From NCBI RefSeq assembly GCF_006442545.2, contig NZ_CP083952.1:4751501-4815500 (forward strand): a stretch of DNA of 64,000 nt. The letters are read 5' to 3'. The DNA is from Mesorhizobium sp. B2-1-8. Its GTDB lineage: Bacteria > Pseudomonadota > Alphaproteobacteria > Rhizobiales > Rhizobiaceae. The notes beneath the pieces are model-generated. The model was given only the letters and a program-made list of their open reading frames with translations, was not told where the DNA came from and did no database searches. Shown here piece by piece: positions 1-9,937 of the stretch. The translations under genes were made by a program, and so were the position numbers. Each line of letters starts with the position of its first letter. The stretch's first letter is position 1.

Positions 1-1298
1 GTTCGAGATCGCGCGCCCAGCGGATGTTGGCCTCCTCGTCGAAACGCGCCTTGAGCTCGACCAGCGCCGTCACCGACTTGCCGGCCTCGGCCGCGTCGAC
101 AAGCGCACGCACGATCGGGCTGTCGTTGGAGGTGCGATAGAGCGTCTGCTTGATCGCCACCACTTCGGGGTCGGCCATGGCCTGGCGCAGGAACTGCACC
201 ACGACGTCGAACGACTCGTAGGGGTGATGGACGACGATGTCCTTCTCGCGGATGGCGGCAAAACAGTCGCCGCCATGCTCGCGGATGCGCTCGGGAAAGC
301 GTGGGTTGTAGGGTATGAATTTCAGGTCGTCGCGGGGGACGGAGACGATCTCGGAGATCTGGCTGAGCGCCAGCGGCCCGGTGAGCACGCTGATGCGGCT
401 CGACGAGACGCCAAGCTCGCCGGCGACGAAATCGCGCAATTCTCCAGGCATCAGCATGTCGAATTCGATGCGGATGACCGAACCGCGGCGGCGCCGCTTC
501 AGCGCCGTTTCGAACAGCCGCACTAGGTCTTCCGATTCTTCCTCGACCTCGATATCGCTGTCGCGGATGATGCGGAACGTGCCGGAGCCCTTGACCTCGT
601 AGCCGGGGAACAGCTTGCCGATGTAAAGGCCGACCGCCTCTTCCAGCGGAATGAAGCGGACATGGCGCTTGCGGTCCGGCAGGCGGATGAAGCGCTTCAG
701 CGCCACCGGCAGGCGCAGCAGCGCGCTCATCTCTTCGCCATTCTTGCGGTGGCGAAGCTGCAGCGCCATCGAGAAGCCGAGATTGGGAATGAACGGGAAC
801 GGATGCGCCGGGTCGATCGACAGAGGAGTGAGCACCGGAAACACCTGCTCCTGGAAATGCTCTTCCAGCCAGGTCTTCTCGTCCTTGGTCAGCGCATCAC
901 GGGTGATGCTCTCGATGCCTTCCTTGTTGAGCAGCACCGTGAGTGCCGAAAGGCTCTTCTGCTGGTCCTCCTGCAGCCGTTCGACCTCACGCAGCAATTG
1001 TTCGAGCTGCTGTTCGGGGGTGCGTCCGTCCGGGCTTTTCAGCACGATGCCCTCGCGCACCTGGCCGGCAAGGCCGGCGACGCGCACCATGAAAAATTCG
1101 TCGAGATTGGCGGCCGAGATCGACAGGAAACGGACGCGCTCCAGCAGCGGGTGATGGGTGTTCAGCGATTCTTCGAGAACGCGGCGATTGAACTGCAGCC
1201 AGGAGAACTCGCGGTTGACGAAACGGTCCGGATTGCCTTCCGGGCTCGCTGCCGTGACGTTGTTGAATTCGCTCTGTACCGGCTTCAGTTCGTTCATG
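1..1298 (-). CDS. ppk: Polyphosphate kinase 1, N-terminal part (runs off the window start)
   Basis: Makes inorganic polyphosphate reversibly from ATP. The minus-strand frame reads from ATG at 1298 (start [13 protein letters not shown]) to the window edge without a stop, giving about 432 codons of a family usually near 700-730. Recognisable Ppk1 pieces are [17 protein letters not shown] near residues 27-43, [27 protein letters not shown], and late in the fragment [25 protein letters not shown] and [15 protein letters not shown], which belong to the N, head and start of the catalytic domains. The catalytic histidines lie beyond the edge. An AGCAGGA element precedes the ATG. The frame has no internal stop, so truncation is only by the window boundary. 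Confidence 0.96.
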
Positions 1299-1464
1299 AT
1301 TCCTGCTCTTCCGCCCGCCTCGGCCGGTTAACCGGCTTAACTTATCCTGTGGCAGGCTTTTGCGACAGTTCTCTGACAGGCTTTTGCGACAGTTTGATTT
1401 CATCGAACTTGCAAACAGGCTTGATATGATCCAGATGCAGAGAGACTGCGTTAAGGAGACGACG

Positions 1465-1710
1465 ATGGCAGGCGGTTCCATTCCCCATTTCCAGAACGAT
1501 GCGGGCCATCCGGCAATCGACATCGGGGTCAAGGAATTCATGTGCACGGGCGCCAACCCGCCTTTTGATCATCCGCATGTGTTTCTCGACATGGGCGACG
1601 ACAATGAGAAAGTCTGCCCCTATTGCTCGACCCTCTACCGCTATTCGCCGAAGCTGAAGGCAACGGAAACGCAGCCGGCGGGCTGCCTCTACATCGACCA
1701 GGCCGCCTGA
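1465..1710 (+). CDS. zf-CHCC zinc-finger protein, NDUFS6-like
   Basis: 81-residue protein with one zinc site of the CHCC type: C27, H36, C51 and C54, the last two in a CPYC knuckle. This family (zf-CHCC, PF10276 by recall) includes alphaproteobacterial relatives of the mitochondrial complex I accessory subunit NDUFS6. The ATG at 1465 is preceded by AAGGAG at 1453-1458, which decides against the longer in-frame opening further upstream. It is divergent from ppk and 10 nt ahead of an FAD monooxygenase. A role in complex I assembly is inferred from the mitochondrial homologue only. Confidence 0.88.
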   Translation: MAGGSIPHFQNDAGHPAIDIGVKEFMCTGANPPFDHPHVFLDMGDDNEKVCPYCSTLYRYSPKLKATETQPAGCLYIDQAA

Positions 1711-1720
1711 CCTCCCGACC

Positions 1721-2947
1721 ATGAGCGAGACGCGGTCCCGGCAGGTCGTGATTGCCGGGGCTGGAATCGCCGGGCTGACGGCGGCGATTGCCTTCGCCGA
1801 GCGCGGCTACCCCGTAAAAGTGTTCGAACAGGCCAAGCGCCTCGAAGCGGCGGGCGCCGGCATCCAGCTCTCTCCAAACGCGACGCGCATTCTGCGCCAG
1901 CTTGGCGTTCTCGACACGCTTCTTGCCAATGCCGTCAAGCCGGAAGCCGTGGTGCTGAAGGACGCCGCGAGCCTGCGCCAACTGGCGCGCGTGCCGCTTG
2001 GCGGCGCCGGTGAGGAACGCTGGGGCGCGCCCTATCTCGTGGCGCACCGGGCGGATCTGCAAGACGCCCTGATGGCGCGCGTCGCGCAAATGCCCGACAT
2101 CCAGCTTACCACCGGCGCGCAGGTCAGCAGCGTGGCCTCCGGTTCAGTCGGTATCACCATGACAGACGGGGTCGGCCGCAAGATCATCGATACCGAAGGA
2201 TCTCTGCTGGTCGGTGCCGATGGCGTCTGGTCAGCGGTGCGCAGGTTTGGCGTAACGTCCGCCCAAAGCAGGTTTTCGGGCGAATTGGCATGGCGCACCA
2301 CGATCTCGGTCGACAGCGCTGCCGGCAATGCGTTTGCCGCGATCGGTGCCAGCGACTGCGTCACCACCTTCCTGCACCCCGGCTTTCATTTGGTCGCCTA
2401 TCCCGTGAGCAAGGGGGACGCGTTCAACCTTGTCGCTTTCACCAAAGGCGAGCGCATTGCCGAAGGCTGGTCAGGCCTTGCCGATCCCAGCATCCTCGCC
2501 AGCGCCATGCGTGGCACGGCCGCAGGCCTTGCAAGACTGGTGGAATTGGCTGGCCCATGGCTGACCTGGCCGCTCCATACAGTCGAACGGAAGCAGCCCT
2601 GGACCGTGCCACCCGGCATCGCGCTGATCGGCGACGCCGCACATGCGATGACCCCGTTCGCAGCACAAGGCGCTGCCATGGCGATAGAGGATGCCGCGAC
2701 GCTTGCCACTTTGATCGCCGACTTCCCCGGCGACCTGACGCAAAGCCTCACCATCTGGGAGAACCTGAGACGACCGCGCATCGAAAAGGTGCTGAAACGC
2801 GGCGCGCTCAACCGCCTCGCCTGGCACGCCCGGGGACCGGTGGCATTGGCGCGCAATCTGTTTCTGGCGACACGGCCGGGAGAGAATCTCGCGGCGGACT
2901 TGGACTGGCTTTATGGGTGGCGGCAGCAGCAGATCATCCGTCGCTGA
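1721..2947 (+). CDS. FAD-dependent aromatic-ring monooxygenase (salicylate hydroxylase-like)
   Basis: 408-residue flavoprotein of the p-hydroxybenzoate/salicylate hydroxylase fold (class A flavin monooxygenases), which use NAD(P)H and O2 to hydroxylate aromatic substrates. The N-terminal Rossmann motif GAGIAG lies near residues 12-17 with the acidic end at VFEQ. VGADGVWSAVRR is the DG motif, and LIGDAAHAMTPFAAQGA near residues 302-318 is the GD motif that binds the FAD ribityl chain. It starts 10 nt after the zf-CHCC gene, so cotranscription is possible. The substrate cannot be told from sequence. Related families include ubiquinone-pathway (UbiH-type) hydroxylases, but the AAQGAAMAIEDA stretch favours a salicylate/zeaxanthin-epoxidase-like group. 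Confidence 0.85.
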   Translation: MSETRSRQVVIAGAGIAGLTAAIAFAERGYPVKVFEQAKRLEAAGAGIQLSPNATRILRQLGVLDTLLANAVKPEAVVLKDAASLRQLARVPLGGAGEERWGAPYLVAHRADLQDALMARVAQMPDIQLTTGAQVSSVASGSVGITMTDGVGRKIIDTEGSLLVGADGVWSAVRRFGVTSAQSRFSGELAWRTTISVDSAAGNAFAAIGASDCVTTFLHPGFHLVAYPVSKGDAFNLVAFTKGERIAEGWSGLADPSILASAMRGTAAGLARLVELAGPWLTWPLHTVERKQPWTVPPGIALIGDAAHAMTPFAAQGAAMAIEDAATLATLIADFPGDLTQSLTIWENLRRPRIEKVLKRGALNRLAWHARGPVALARNLFLATRPGENLAADLDWLYGWRQQQIIRR

Positions 2948-2966
2948 AAGGAGCCCGCGGCAAAAG

Positions 2967-3632
2967 CTAATTGTACAGCCGCATCGACAACCCAAGCGAC
3001 GCCGGCAGCGGGTTCCACCAGCCGGTGCGCAGGCCGGCGGTGCGCAGTGCCGCCGCCGTCCAGGTGTTGCAGCCCATCAGCGCGTTGAAACGGCCATTGG
3101 CCTCATAAAAGCGGTCGAAATTGGAGTAGGCGGCATTGTCGATGACGATCGGGCCGCTCGGTCCCTGCTGAAAACTCGCTTCGATGAAGTCGAGCAATGC
3201 GGCAAAATGGTCCTTGTCCACGTCGAAGCCGGCGACATCGGGATGCGGCTCGGAGATATCGCCGGCCACGTCGACATGCATCACCGAAGCGTCGAGTGTC
3301 AGAGCCTTGAATACGGGCAGCGCCTTCACTTGCGACCATGTCGGCGTTTCAAGGTAGAAGGCGCGCCCACCCCAGCCGAAGACAAGGTAGTGCACTTCGG
3401 GTGCGTCCGAAGGCAAGCCGGCATAGGCCAGGAAACGGAAGCGCCGGCGCACCTCGTCGTCCACCGGAATGGCGATGTCGGTGTGGATCGCGTTCTTTAG
3501 TACCAATATGCGCCGCGTGCCCTCACCCGCGGCGGCCGCCGGCCAGAGCGGCCGCGGCACCAGCGTGCCGAGCGCCACGGCGAGCACCACTGCTGCAACC
3601 AGCATGACCAGGAAACGCAGGAGTTTTTTCAT
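2967..3632 (-). CDS. TIGR02117/DUF2459 family membrane-anchored protein
   Basis: 221 residues from ATG at 3632. An N-terminal hydrophobic segment, residues about 3-24 (LLRFLVMLVAAVVLAVALG), acts as signal anchor. The rest is a soluble periplasmic domain with HTDIAIPVDDEVRR, VHYLVFGWGGRAFYLETPTW and GCNTWTAAALRTAGL, which I recognise as the DUF2459 (TIGR02117) family of unknown function. Cys and His residues in HTD and GCNT are conserved in that family and could form a hydrolase-like site, but that is inference. A longer in-frame opening to 3716 overlaps the aap terminator and is less likely. Confidence 0.75.
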   Translation of the reverse strand: MKKLLRFLVMLVAAVVLAVALGTLVPRPLWPAAAAGEGTRRILVLKNAIHTDIAIPVDDEVRRRFRFLAYAGLPSDAPEVHYLVFGWGGRAFYLETPTWSQVKALPVFKALTLDASVMHVDVAGDISEPHPDVAGFDVDKDHFAALLDFIEASFQQGPSGPIVIDNAAYSNFDRFYEANGRFNALMGCNTWTAAALRTAGLRTGWWNPLPASLGLSMRLYN

Positions 3633-3702
3633 CGGTGCGGCTTCGCGGTTTCGTCGCGGCTCAATGAAGGCGACCATTATCCGATCGGCCAGACGCAAAA
3701 AA

Positions 3703-3723
3703 CCCGGCCGTGGCACGGCCGGG
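3703..3723 (-). terminator. Intrinsic terminator of the aapJQMP operon
   Basis: Nine-base-pair GC-rich stem CCCGGCCGT / ACGGCCGGG with a 3-nt loop. On the minus strand it is followed at once by TTTTTTGCG. It lies about 25 nt past the aapP stop. The weaker TTTCTC on the other side could give some termination on the plus strand. Confidence 0.88.
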
Positions 3724-3748
3724 CTTTCTCGAATCGGCGCCAGTCCGC

Positions 3749-4552
3749 TCAGTGCAGGATCTGCGACAGGAACAGTTTCGTGCGCTCATGGCGCGGATGA
3801 TCGAAGAACTCAGCCGGCGTGTTCTGCTCGACGATCTGGCCCTGATCCATGAAGATCACCCGGTTGGCGACTTTCCGCGCAAAGCCCATCTCGTGGGTGA
3901 CGCACAGCATGGTCATGCCTTCCTCGGCGAGGCCCACCATGGTCTCCAGCACTTCCTTGATCATTTCGGGATCGAGTGCCGAGGTCGGCTCGTCGAACAG
4001 CATGATGCGCGGGTTCATGCACAGCGAGCGGGCGATAGCCACGCGCTGCTGCTGACCGCCGGAAAGCTGGCCCGGATATTTGTTGGCCTGCTCGGGGATC
4101 TTGACGCGCTTGAGGAAATGCATGGCGATTTCCTCGGCCTGTTTTTTCGGCGTCTTGCGCACCCAGATCGGCGCCAGCGTGCAGTTCTCCAAGATGGTCA
4201 GATGCGGGAACAGGTTGAAGTGCTGGAACACCATGCCGACCTCGCGGCGCACCTCGTCGATCTTCTTCAGATCGTTGGTCAGTTCCTTGCCGTCGACGAT
4301 GATCTTGCCCTTCTGGTGCTCTTCCAGCCGGTTGATGCAGCGGATCATGGTCGACTTGCCGGAGCCGGACGGTCCGCAGATGACGATGCGCTCGCCGCGC
4401 ATCACCTTCAGATTGATGTCCTTGAGCACATGGAACTCGCCATACCATTTGTGCATGGCGACGATGTCGATGGCGACATCGGTGGTGGAAATATGCATCT
4501 TGGCGGCGTCGACCTTGATCTCTTCCGCGCCGACGGCGTTTTCGGTGGCCAT
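3749..4552 (-). CDS. aapP: General L-amino-acid ABC transporter, ATP-binding subunit
   Basis: 267-residue ATPase of the polar amino-acid importer family. Walker [11 protein letters not shown]-loop region [12 protein letters not shown], signature LSGGQQQR, Walker [13 protein letters not shown] and the H-loop THEMGFA are all present. The start [11 protein letters not shown] at 4552 leaves a short leader before STTDVAIDI, as in rhizobial AapP. The frame is open further upstream but that part overlaps aapM. It is the last gene of aapJQMP, 25 nt after aapM, followed by an intrinsic terminator. It energises broad-specificity L-amino-acid uptake. Confidence 0.95.
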   Translation of the reverse strand: MATENAVGAEEIKVDAAKMHISTTDVAIDIVAMHKWYGEFHVLKDINLKVMRGERIVICGPSGSGKSTMIRCINRLEEHQKGKIIVDGKELTNDLKKIDEVRREVGMVFQHFNLFPHLTILENCTLAPIWVRKTPKKQAEEIAMHFLKRVKIPEQANKYPGQLSGGQQQRVAIARSLCMNPRIMLFDEPTSALDPEMIKEVLETMVGLAEEGMTMLCVTHEMGFARKVANRVIFMDQGQIVEQNTPAEFFDHPRHERTKLFLSQILH

Positions 4553-4577
4553 GGCTGGGGTCCCCTTGCTTTTTTGT

Positions 4578-5735
4578 TTAGCGTTTGTAGCCGGTGTCGA
4601 GCCGGCGTTCCGTGTACATTGAATAGCGCGACATGCCGAAGCAGAACAGCCAGAAGATGAAGGCCGCGAAGACCAGGCCGGATTTCGCGGTCTGCGCCGT
4701 CGCCCAATTGGCATCGGAGAAGTTCTGCTTGACGATGCCGAGCAGGTCGAACATCGAGATGATGAGAACCAGGCTGGTGTCCTTGAACATGCCGATGAAA
4801 GTGTTGACGATGCCGGGGATGACCAGCTTCAGCGCCTGCGGCAGCACGATCAGCCCCATCTTCTGCCAGTAGCCGAGGCCGAGCGAATCGGCGCCTTCAT
4901 ACTGGCCCTTCGGGATCGCCTGAAGGCCGCCGCGCACGACTTCGGCCATGTAGGCGGCCGCGAAAAGCGACACGCCGATGAGCGCCCTCAGATACTTGTC
5001 GAAGGTGACGCCGGCCGGCAGGAACAGCGGCAGCATGACGCTGACGAAAAACAGGACGGTAATCAGAGGTATGCCGCGTACGGCTTCGATGAAGATGATG
5101 CACAGCATCTTGACGATCGGCATCTTGGAGCGCCGCCCGAGCGCCAGCACGGTGCCCAGCGGCAATGACACGGCGATACCGACGAAGGACAGGCTCAGCG
5201 TGATCAGCAGACCGCCCCAGCGGGAGGTTTCGACATGCGGCAGGCCGAACATGCCGCCAACCAGAAGGAAGAAGGCAACGATCGGCAGCACCAGGAAGAG
5301 CAGGATCGCGTTCAGCCCCTTGCGCGGTACACGCGGTATCAGCATCGGCACCAGCAGTGCCGCGAACAGGATGGCGACCAGTATCGGCCGCCAGCGCTCC
5401 TCAATCGGATAGGTGCCGAACATGAACTGACCGAATTTGGCATTGACGAAAGCCCAGCAGGCGCCGCTCCAGCCGTCGGGCTGAATGCCGCCTTGCGCGA
5501 CGGTCGCGCAGACCGTGCGGTCCGGCCCGGTCCACTGGGCGGAGAGGAAGGCCCAGTTGATGACCTGCGGCAGAATCATTGCCACGATGACAACGCCGAG
5601 GATCGTCAGGATGGTGTCCCCGGTGGTCGCGATTAGATTCTTGCGCACCCAGGCGACCGGCCCTCGTTCGCTCGTCGGCGCCCGCTCGGCCAACGCCATC
5701 TCGGTGCGCACCCAGGCCAGATCGTGTTCCTGCAT
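4578..5735 (-). CDS. aapM: General L-amino-acid ABC transporter, permease AapM
   Basis: 385-residue inner-membrane permease. Several hydrophobic segments flank a long extracytoplasmic insert rich in Cys ([15 protein letters not shown]), typical of AapM. The cytoplasmic EAA loop reads [23 protein letters not shown], the contact site for AapP. It begins 4 nt after the aapQ stop. AapQ and AapM form the heterodimeric channel. Confidence 0.95.
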   Translation of the reverse strand: MQEHDLAWVRTEMALAERAPTSERGPVAWVRKNLIATTGDTILTILGVVIVAMILPQVINWAFLSAQWTGPDRTVCATVAQGGIQPDGWSGACWAFVNAKFGQFMFGTYPIEERWRPILVAILFAALLVPMLIPRVPRKGLNAILLFLVLPIVAFFLLVGGMFGLPHVETSRWGGLLITLSLSFVGIAVSLPLGTVLALGRRSKMPIVKMLCIIFIEAVRGIPLITVLFFVSVMLPLFLPAGVTFDKYLRALIGVSLFAAAYMAEVVRGGLQAIPKGQYEGADSLGLGYWQKMGLIVLPQALKLVIPGIVNTFIGMFKDTSLVLIISMFDLLGIVKQNFSDANWATAQTAKSGLVFAAFIFWLFCFGMSRYSMYTERRLDTGYKR

Positions 5736-5739
5736 GGCC

Positions 5740-6927
5740 TTACCTTTCCACCAGCGCCATTCTGGCGTTGACCACGTTCATGACCGCCGAGGTCACCAGG
5801 CTGAGTATGAGGTAGGCGACCATCATGATCAGCACGCCCTCGACCGCCTGTCCGGTCTGGTTCAGAACCGTGCCGGCGGTCGCTGTCAGGTCCGGATAGC
5901 CTATTGCGATCGCCAGCGACGAGTTCTTGGTCAGGTTGAGATATTGGCTGGTCAGCGGGGGGATGACGATGCGCATGGCCTGCGGCACCACGACCAGCCG
6001 CAGGACTGACCCGGACCGTAGGCCAAGTGCGGCGGCCGCCTCGGTCTGGCCCTTGCTGACGCCCCTGATGCCGGCACGCACGATCTCGGCGATAAACGCC
6101 GCCGTATAACAGGACAGAGCCAGATAGAGCGAAAGGAATTCCGGCTTGACCTGAAAACCGCCGGTCAGGTTGAACGTCGATTGTTTCGGAAAATCGAAGG
6201 TCACCGGAAAGCCGCTGAGCGCATAAGCGAGCAGTGGCAGGCCGACGATCAATCCCACGGAGGTCCAGAACACCGGAAATTGCTGGCCGGTCGTCAACTG
6301 CCGTTGACGTGCCCTGTGGGCAACGAACCACGCCATGGCGAGCGCGACGACGAGCGCAACCAGGATCAGCCAGGAGCCGTCGCCCCAGATCGCGCTCGGA
6401 AAATAGAAGCCGCGCTGGTTGAGGAAGGAGCCGAAGGGCAGATGATAGGAGTCGCGCGGCGCGGGCAGCACGGCGAGCACGCCCGAATACCAGAAAAAAA
6501 TGACCAGCAGCGGCGGGATGTTGCGGAAGATCTCGACATAGACCGTGCAGATCTTCTGGATCAGCCAGTTATGCGACAGCCGGCCAATCCCAACGACAAA
6601 GCCGATGATGGTGGCGGTGATGATGCCGACGACCGCGACGATGATGGTGTTGATGAGGCCGACGATGATCGCGCGGCCATATGTCGAGTCCGACGTGTAG
6701 GCAATGGGCGTCTGGCTGATATCAAAGCCCGCGCGACCCTTCAGGAAGCCGAAGCCGGACGCAATGTGCAGGCGCTGCAGATTATCGATGACGTTGTTTA
6801 CGACCCACCAGATGGAGCCGAACAGAAGGATAACCACAAGCGTCTGAAACAAGAGGCTGCGTATTCTCGGGTCATTGATGAAGGAGCCGCGGTTCGGCTC
6901 TTCGCTCAGAATTTCCTGCGAAGCCAT
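5740..6927 (-). CDS. aapQ: General L-amino-acid ABC transporter, permease AapQ
   Basis: 395-residue permease with a hydrophobic N-terminal helix ([19 protein letters not shown]), a periplasmic insert ([14 protein letters not shown]) and the EAA loop [23 protein letters not shown] near the C-terminal third. It follows aapJ after 62 nt that contain a strong hairpin at 6951-6977. It is the partner of AapM. Confidence 0.95.
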   Translation of the reverse strand: MASQEILSEEPNRGSFINDPRIRSLLFQTLVVILLFGSIWWVVNNVIDNLQRLHIASGFGFLKGRAGFDISQTPIAYTSDSTYGRAIIVGLINTIIVAVVGIITATIIGFVVGIGRLSHNWLIQKICTVYVEIFRNIPPLLVIFFWYSGVLAVLPAPRDSYHLPFGSFLNQRGFYFPSAIWGDGSWLILVALVVALAMAWFVAHRARQRQLTTGQQFPVFWTSVGLIVGLPLLAYALSGFPVTFDFPKQSTFNLTGGFQVKPEFLSLYLALSCYTAAFIAEIVRAGIRGVSKGQTEAAAALGLRSGSVLRLVVVPQAMRIVIPPLTSQYLNLTKNSSLAIAIGYPDLTATAGTVLNQTGQAVEGVLIMMVAYLILSLVTSAVMNVVNARMALVER

Positions 6928-6950
6928 GGACCATCCCCTGGAAAGAGAAA

Positions 6951-6977
6951 CCGGGAGGCAAACGATTTGCCTCCCGG
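6951..6977 (-). promoter_or_regulatory. Hairpin between aapJ and aapQ (attenuator/mRNA stabiliser)
   Basis: Perfect 12-bp inverted repeat, CCGGGAGGCAAA and its complement, with a 3-nt loop, 12 nt after the aapJ stop. On the minus strand the stem is followed by TTTCTCTTTCC. Such a stem-loop after the binding-protein gene usually lowers downstream expression or protects the upstream mRNA, so AapJ would be made in excess over the permease. That function is inferred from position. Confidence 0.85.
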
Positions 6978-6989
6978 ATCACGTTTCGA

Positions 6990-8018
6990 TCAGCGGATCG
7001 GCGGACCATATTGCAGGCCGCCCTTGGTCCACAGCGCGTTGATGCCTCGCGCGATCTTGAGCGGGCTGCCGGAGCCGACATTGCGCTCGAACATTTCGCC
7101 GTAGTTGCCGACGGCCTTGATGATATTGACGACCCAGTCGTTGGAGAGGCCAAGATCAGACCCGTACTTGCCGTCGGGCTCGGTGCCCAGCATGCGCTGG
7201 ATGTTCGGGTCGTTCGAGGTCTTCATCTCGTCGACGTTCGCCTGGGTGACGCCGGCCTCCTCGGCGTTGAGCAGCGCGAAGTACGTCCACCGTACGACAT
7301 GGGCCCACTGGTCATCGCCCTGGCGCACGGCCGGGCCGAGCGGCTCCTTGGAGATGATCTCGGGCAGCACGACATGATCTGCTGGCGAAGCCAGCGTCAG
7401 GCGAATGCCGTAGAGGCCGGACTGGTCGGTGGTGTAGACGTCGCAACGGCCGGAGTCATAGGCTGCGTTCACTTCTTCGAGCTTCTCGAAGACGACGGGG
7501 TTGTACTCCATCTTGTTCTTCTTGAAGTAGTCGGCGAGGTTGAGTTCGGTCGTCGTGCCGCTCTGCACGCAGACGGCGGCGCCTGAAAGCTGCAGCGCGG
7601 AGTTCACGCCCGGCAGCTTCTTGGCGTTGATCATGAAGCCCTGGCCGTCATAGTAGGTGACGCCGACGAAATCCAAGCCGAGCGCGCTGTCGCGGTTACT
7701 GGTCCAGGTGGTGTTGCGCGACAGGAGATCGATCTCGCCGGACTGCAGCGCGGTGAAGCGCTCCTTGGCGCTGAGCGGCGTAAACTTGACCTTGGAGCCG
7801 TCGCCGAAGACCGCGGCCGCCACGGCGCGGCAGAAATCCGCGTCCAAGCCTTTCCAGTCGCCCTTGTCGTCCGGCGCGGAGAAGCCGGCTAGACCGGTCG
7901 AGACGCCGCACTGGATGAAGCCCTTCGCCTTGACGGTGTCTAGCGTGCCGGCCGACGCGGCCGACGCCATCAATCCGAGCGTGGCGGCGCCAAGAATGCC
8001 GATAGCAATATGTTTCAT
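6990..8018 (-). CDS. aapJ: General L-amino-acid ABC transporter, periplasmic binding protein
   Basis: 342 residues from ATG at 8018 with a signal peptide (MKHIAIGILGAATLGLMASAASAG, cleavage after ASA). The mature part has the family 3 solute-binding features VKAKGFIQCGVSTGLAGFS, DFCRAVAAAVFGDGSKVKF and LLSRNTTWTSNRD, as in rhizobial AapJ (about 341-343 residues). It is the first gene of aapJQMP. The frame stays open to 8264 but that extension has no sensible signal peptide. Confidence 0.95.
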   Translation of the reverse strand: MKHIAIGILGAATLGLMASAASAGTLDTVKAKGFIQCGVSTGLAGFSAPDDKGDWKGLDADFCRAVAAAVFGDGSKVKFTPLSAKERFTALQSGEIDLLSRNTTWTSNRDSALGLDFVGVTYYDGQGFMINAKKLPGVNSALQLSGAAVCVQSGTTTELNLADYFKKNKMEYNPVVFEKLEEVNAAYDSGRCDVYTTDQSGLYGIRLTLASPADHVVLPEIISKEPLGPAVRQGDDQWAHVVRWTYFALLNAEEAGVTQANVDEMKTSNDPNIQRMLGTEPDGKYGSDLGLSNDWVVNIIKAVGNYGEMFERNVGSGSPLKIARGINALWTKGGLQYGPPIR

Positions 8019-8544
8019 GACCCACAGACCCTTTTCTGTTTTTTCAGGCAAACCCTGATCTTTTTTCCCTTGTGAACGCAGCTCCCAGCCCGGCCCATTC
8101 CCGAAACCCCGCATCGCAAACCGACGCACCGCCTCCCATTCACGAACAGCATCGAAGGCGATAATTCCCGTGAGGTCAAGGAAAATGACCGAATTCCAAC
8201 GGGTTTGAAAATCGATTGCCTGAAATGCCTGAATTGCAGACAGATGCGCCCGCGATTTAGTCAAAAGCGCGAATTAACTCGGCAAAGCTCATTTGACGCA
8301 GATGTGAGCCGGCGCCGCGAATCCATGCCGGTTACAATAGCTGGCTACAGTAGTCGACCGGCGGCGAGCGAGCTTCCGACAAGTACTGCCGCATGCGCAT
8401 GGCCAGATTCAGGATCAACTCCGGCGATGTCTTCCGGACCCGGGAATTGGCATATCCGAAGTCCATTCCTGGCGGACAGCGGGCTGTTGCACGGCCCACG
8501 ACGCCGCACTATGGCTAGCGCCTTATCAAACAAGGCGACCAAGA
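8019..8544. promoter_or_regulatory. Divergent intergenic region between aapJ and the metC-like gene
   Basis: 526 nt with no convincing gene. It must hold the aap promoter (minus) and the promoter of the lyase gene (plus). It is less GC-rich than its flanks around 8160-8290. A short inverted repeat GGTCA-N7-TGACC is visible near 8173-8189. A hairpin CGCCTT / AAGGCG lies just before the lyase ATG. I could not identify an NtrC or sigma-54 element with confidence, nor a riboswitch. Confidence 0.55.
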
Positions 8545-9732
8545 ATGGCGAAAGACGGCAGCGAGCAGGGTTCCCGAAAGATGGGCATCAACACGCGGCT
8601 TGCCCATTCGGGCAACAACCCGCACGACTATTTCGGCTTCATCAATCCGCCCGTGGTGCATGCCTCGACCGTGCTGTTCCCCAATGCCGCCGCGATGGCC
8701 GCACGCAACCAGAAATACACCTACGGCACGCGCGGCACACCGACTACCGATGCCCTTGCACAGGCGATCGATGCGCTGGAAGGATCCGCCGGCACGATCG
8801 TGGTGCCATCGGGCCTGGCGGCGGTGACCATTCCGCTGCTCGCCTTCGTTTCGGCGGGCGATCATCTGCTGATCGTCGATTCCGTCTATCACCCCACGAG
8901 AAACTTCGCCGACACGATGCTGAAGCGGTTGGGCGTCGAGGTCGAGTATTATGCGCCCAATGTCGGCGCCGGCATCGCGGCGTTGATCAAGCCGAACACC
9001 AAAGTGGTGTTCACCGAATCGCCGGCCTCCAACACGTTCGAGGTGCAGGATATTCCGGCGATCGCCAAGGCGGCGCATGCGGCCGGCGCCATCGTGATGA
9101 TGGACAACACCTGGGCGACGCCGCTCTATTTCCGGCCGCTCGACCATGGCGTCGACATCTCGATCCACGCGGCGACGAAATATCCGGCCGGACATTCGGA
9201 CGTGCTGCTCGGCACGGTCTCGGCCACTGAGGCCTGCTGGAAGCAACTCTACGAGAGCTTTTGCACGCTTGGCTGCTGTGCGGGACCCGACGATGTCTAT
9301 CAGGTGCTGCGCGGCCTGCGCACCATGGGCGTGCGGCTGGAGCATCATCAGCGCAGCGCACTTGCCATCGCCTCGTGGCTCGAAGGCCAGAAGGGCGTGG
9401 CGCGCGTGCTCCACCCTGCCCTTCCCAGCCATCCGGATCACGATCTCTGGAAACGCGACTTCTGCGGTTCGAGCGGCATCTTTTCCATCGTGCTTGCCGG
9501 CGGCGACCAGAAGGAGCAGCACGCTTTCCTGGACGCACTGCAGATCTTCGGTCTCGGCTACTCCTGGGGCGGCTATGAGAGCCTTGCGGTACCGGTCTGG
9601 CTTGGCGACCGAGTTGTCGCGAAAGGCCCTTATGAAGGTCCGTTGATCCGCTTGCAGATCGGCCTCGAGGATGTCGACGACTTGAAGGCCGACATCCTGC
9701 GCGGGCTTGCGGCGGCAGCACGCACGGGCTGA
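8545..9732 (+). CDS. metC: Cystathionine beta-lyase (PLP-dependent Cys/Met metabolism enzyme)
   Basis: 395-residue PLP enzyme of the cystathionine gamma-synthase/beta-lyase family. TYGTRGTPTTDALAQAIDALEG is the substrate and cofactor loop, [10 protein letters not shown] lies in the PLP domain, and SIHAATKYPAGHSDVLLG carries the Schiff-base lysine. Cystathionine beta-lyase cleaves cystathionine to homocysteine, pyruvate and ammonia. The GTRGTPT loop and the LGYSWGGYESLA segment suit the beta-lyase branch. ATG at 8545 gives MAKDGSEQGSRKMGIN; an internal ATG at 8581 is a possible alternative. It is divergent from aapJ. Confidence 0.9.
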   Translation: MAKDGSEQGSRKMGINTRLAHSGNNPHDYFGFINPPVVHASTVLFPNAAAMAARNQKYTYGTRGTPTTDALAQAIDALEGSAGTIVVPSGLAAVTIPLLAFVSAGDHLLIVDSVYHPTRNFADTMLKRLGVEVEYYAPNVGAGIAALIKPNTKVVFTESPASNTFEVQDIPAIAKAAHAAGAIVMMDNTWATPLYFRPLDHGVDISIHAATKYPAGHSDVLLGTVSATEACWKQLYESFCTLGCCAGPDDVYQVLRGLRTMGVRLEHHQRSALAIASWLEGQKGVARVLHPALPSHPDHDLWKRDFCGSSGIFSIVLAGGDQKEQHAFLDALQIFGLGYSWGGYESLAVPVWLGDRVVAKGPYEGPLIRLQIGLEDVDDLKADILRGLAAAARTG

Positions 9733-9740
9733 CGTCGAAA

Positions 9741-9771
9741 GCGTCAGCAAAGGGCCGCAGGCCCTTGACGC
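9741..9771 (+). terminator. Stem-loop after the metC-like gene
   Basis: Nested inverted repeat beginning 9 nt after the stop: outer GCGTC / GACGC and inner AAGGGCC-GCA-GGCCCTT. No T-run follows, so this is a weak intrinsic terminator or an mRNA 3'-end stabiliser rather than a classical terminator. Confidence 0.45.
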
Positions 9772-9937
9772 TGATGACAAAGCGCGAGCCGCTGCCAGCA
9801 CCCCGGCGAAAGCCGGCACGCAATATTATTCTCCGGCGTCATGACTTTACGGATTTGTTTGACTTTCAAATCGGCGAATTCGGCTGCATTGCGTGTCGCA
9901 CGCATTCTCGACAGACCCATTCCTCGCAAAGTTCCCC

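Noticed and set aside
8205..8544. Long plus-strand opening upstream of the metC-like gene
   Set aside because: Cys/Arg-rich composition, no ribosome site, and it runs into the metC-like gene in another frame.
8466..8544. SAM-type riboswitch before the metC-like gene
   Set aside because: The conserved core and pseudoknot elements could not be found; only a small hairpin is present.
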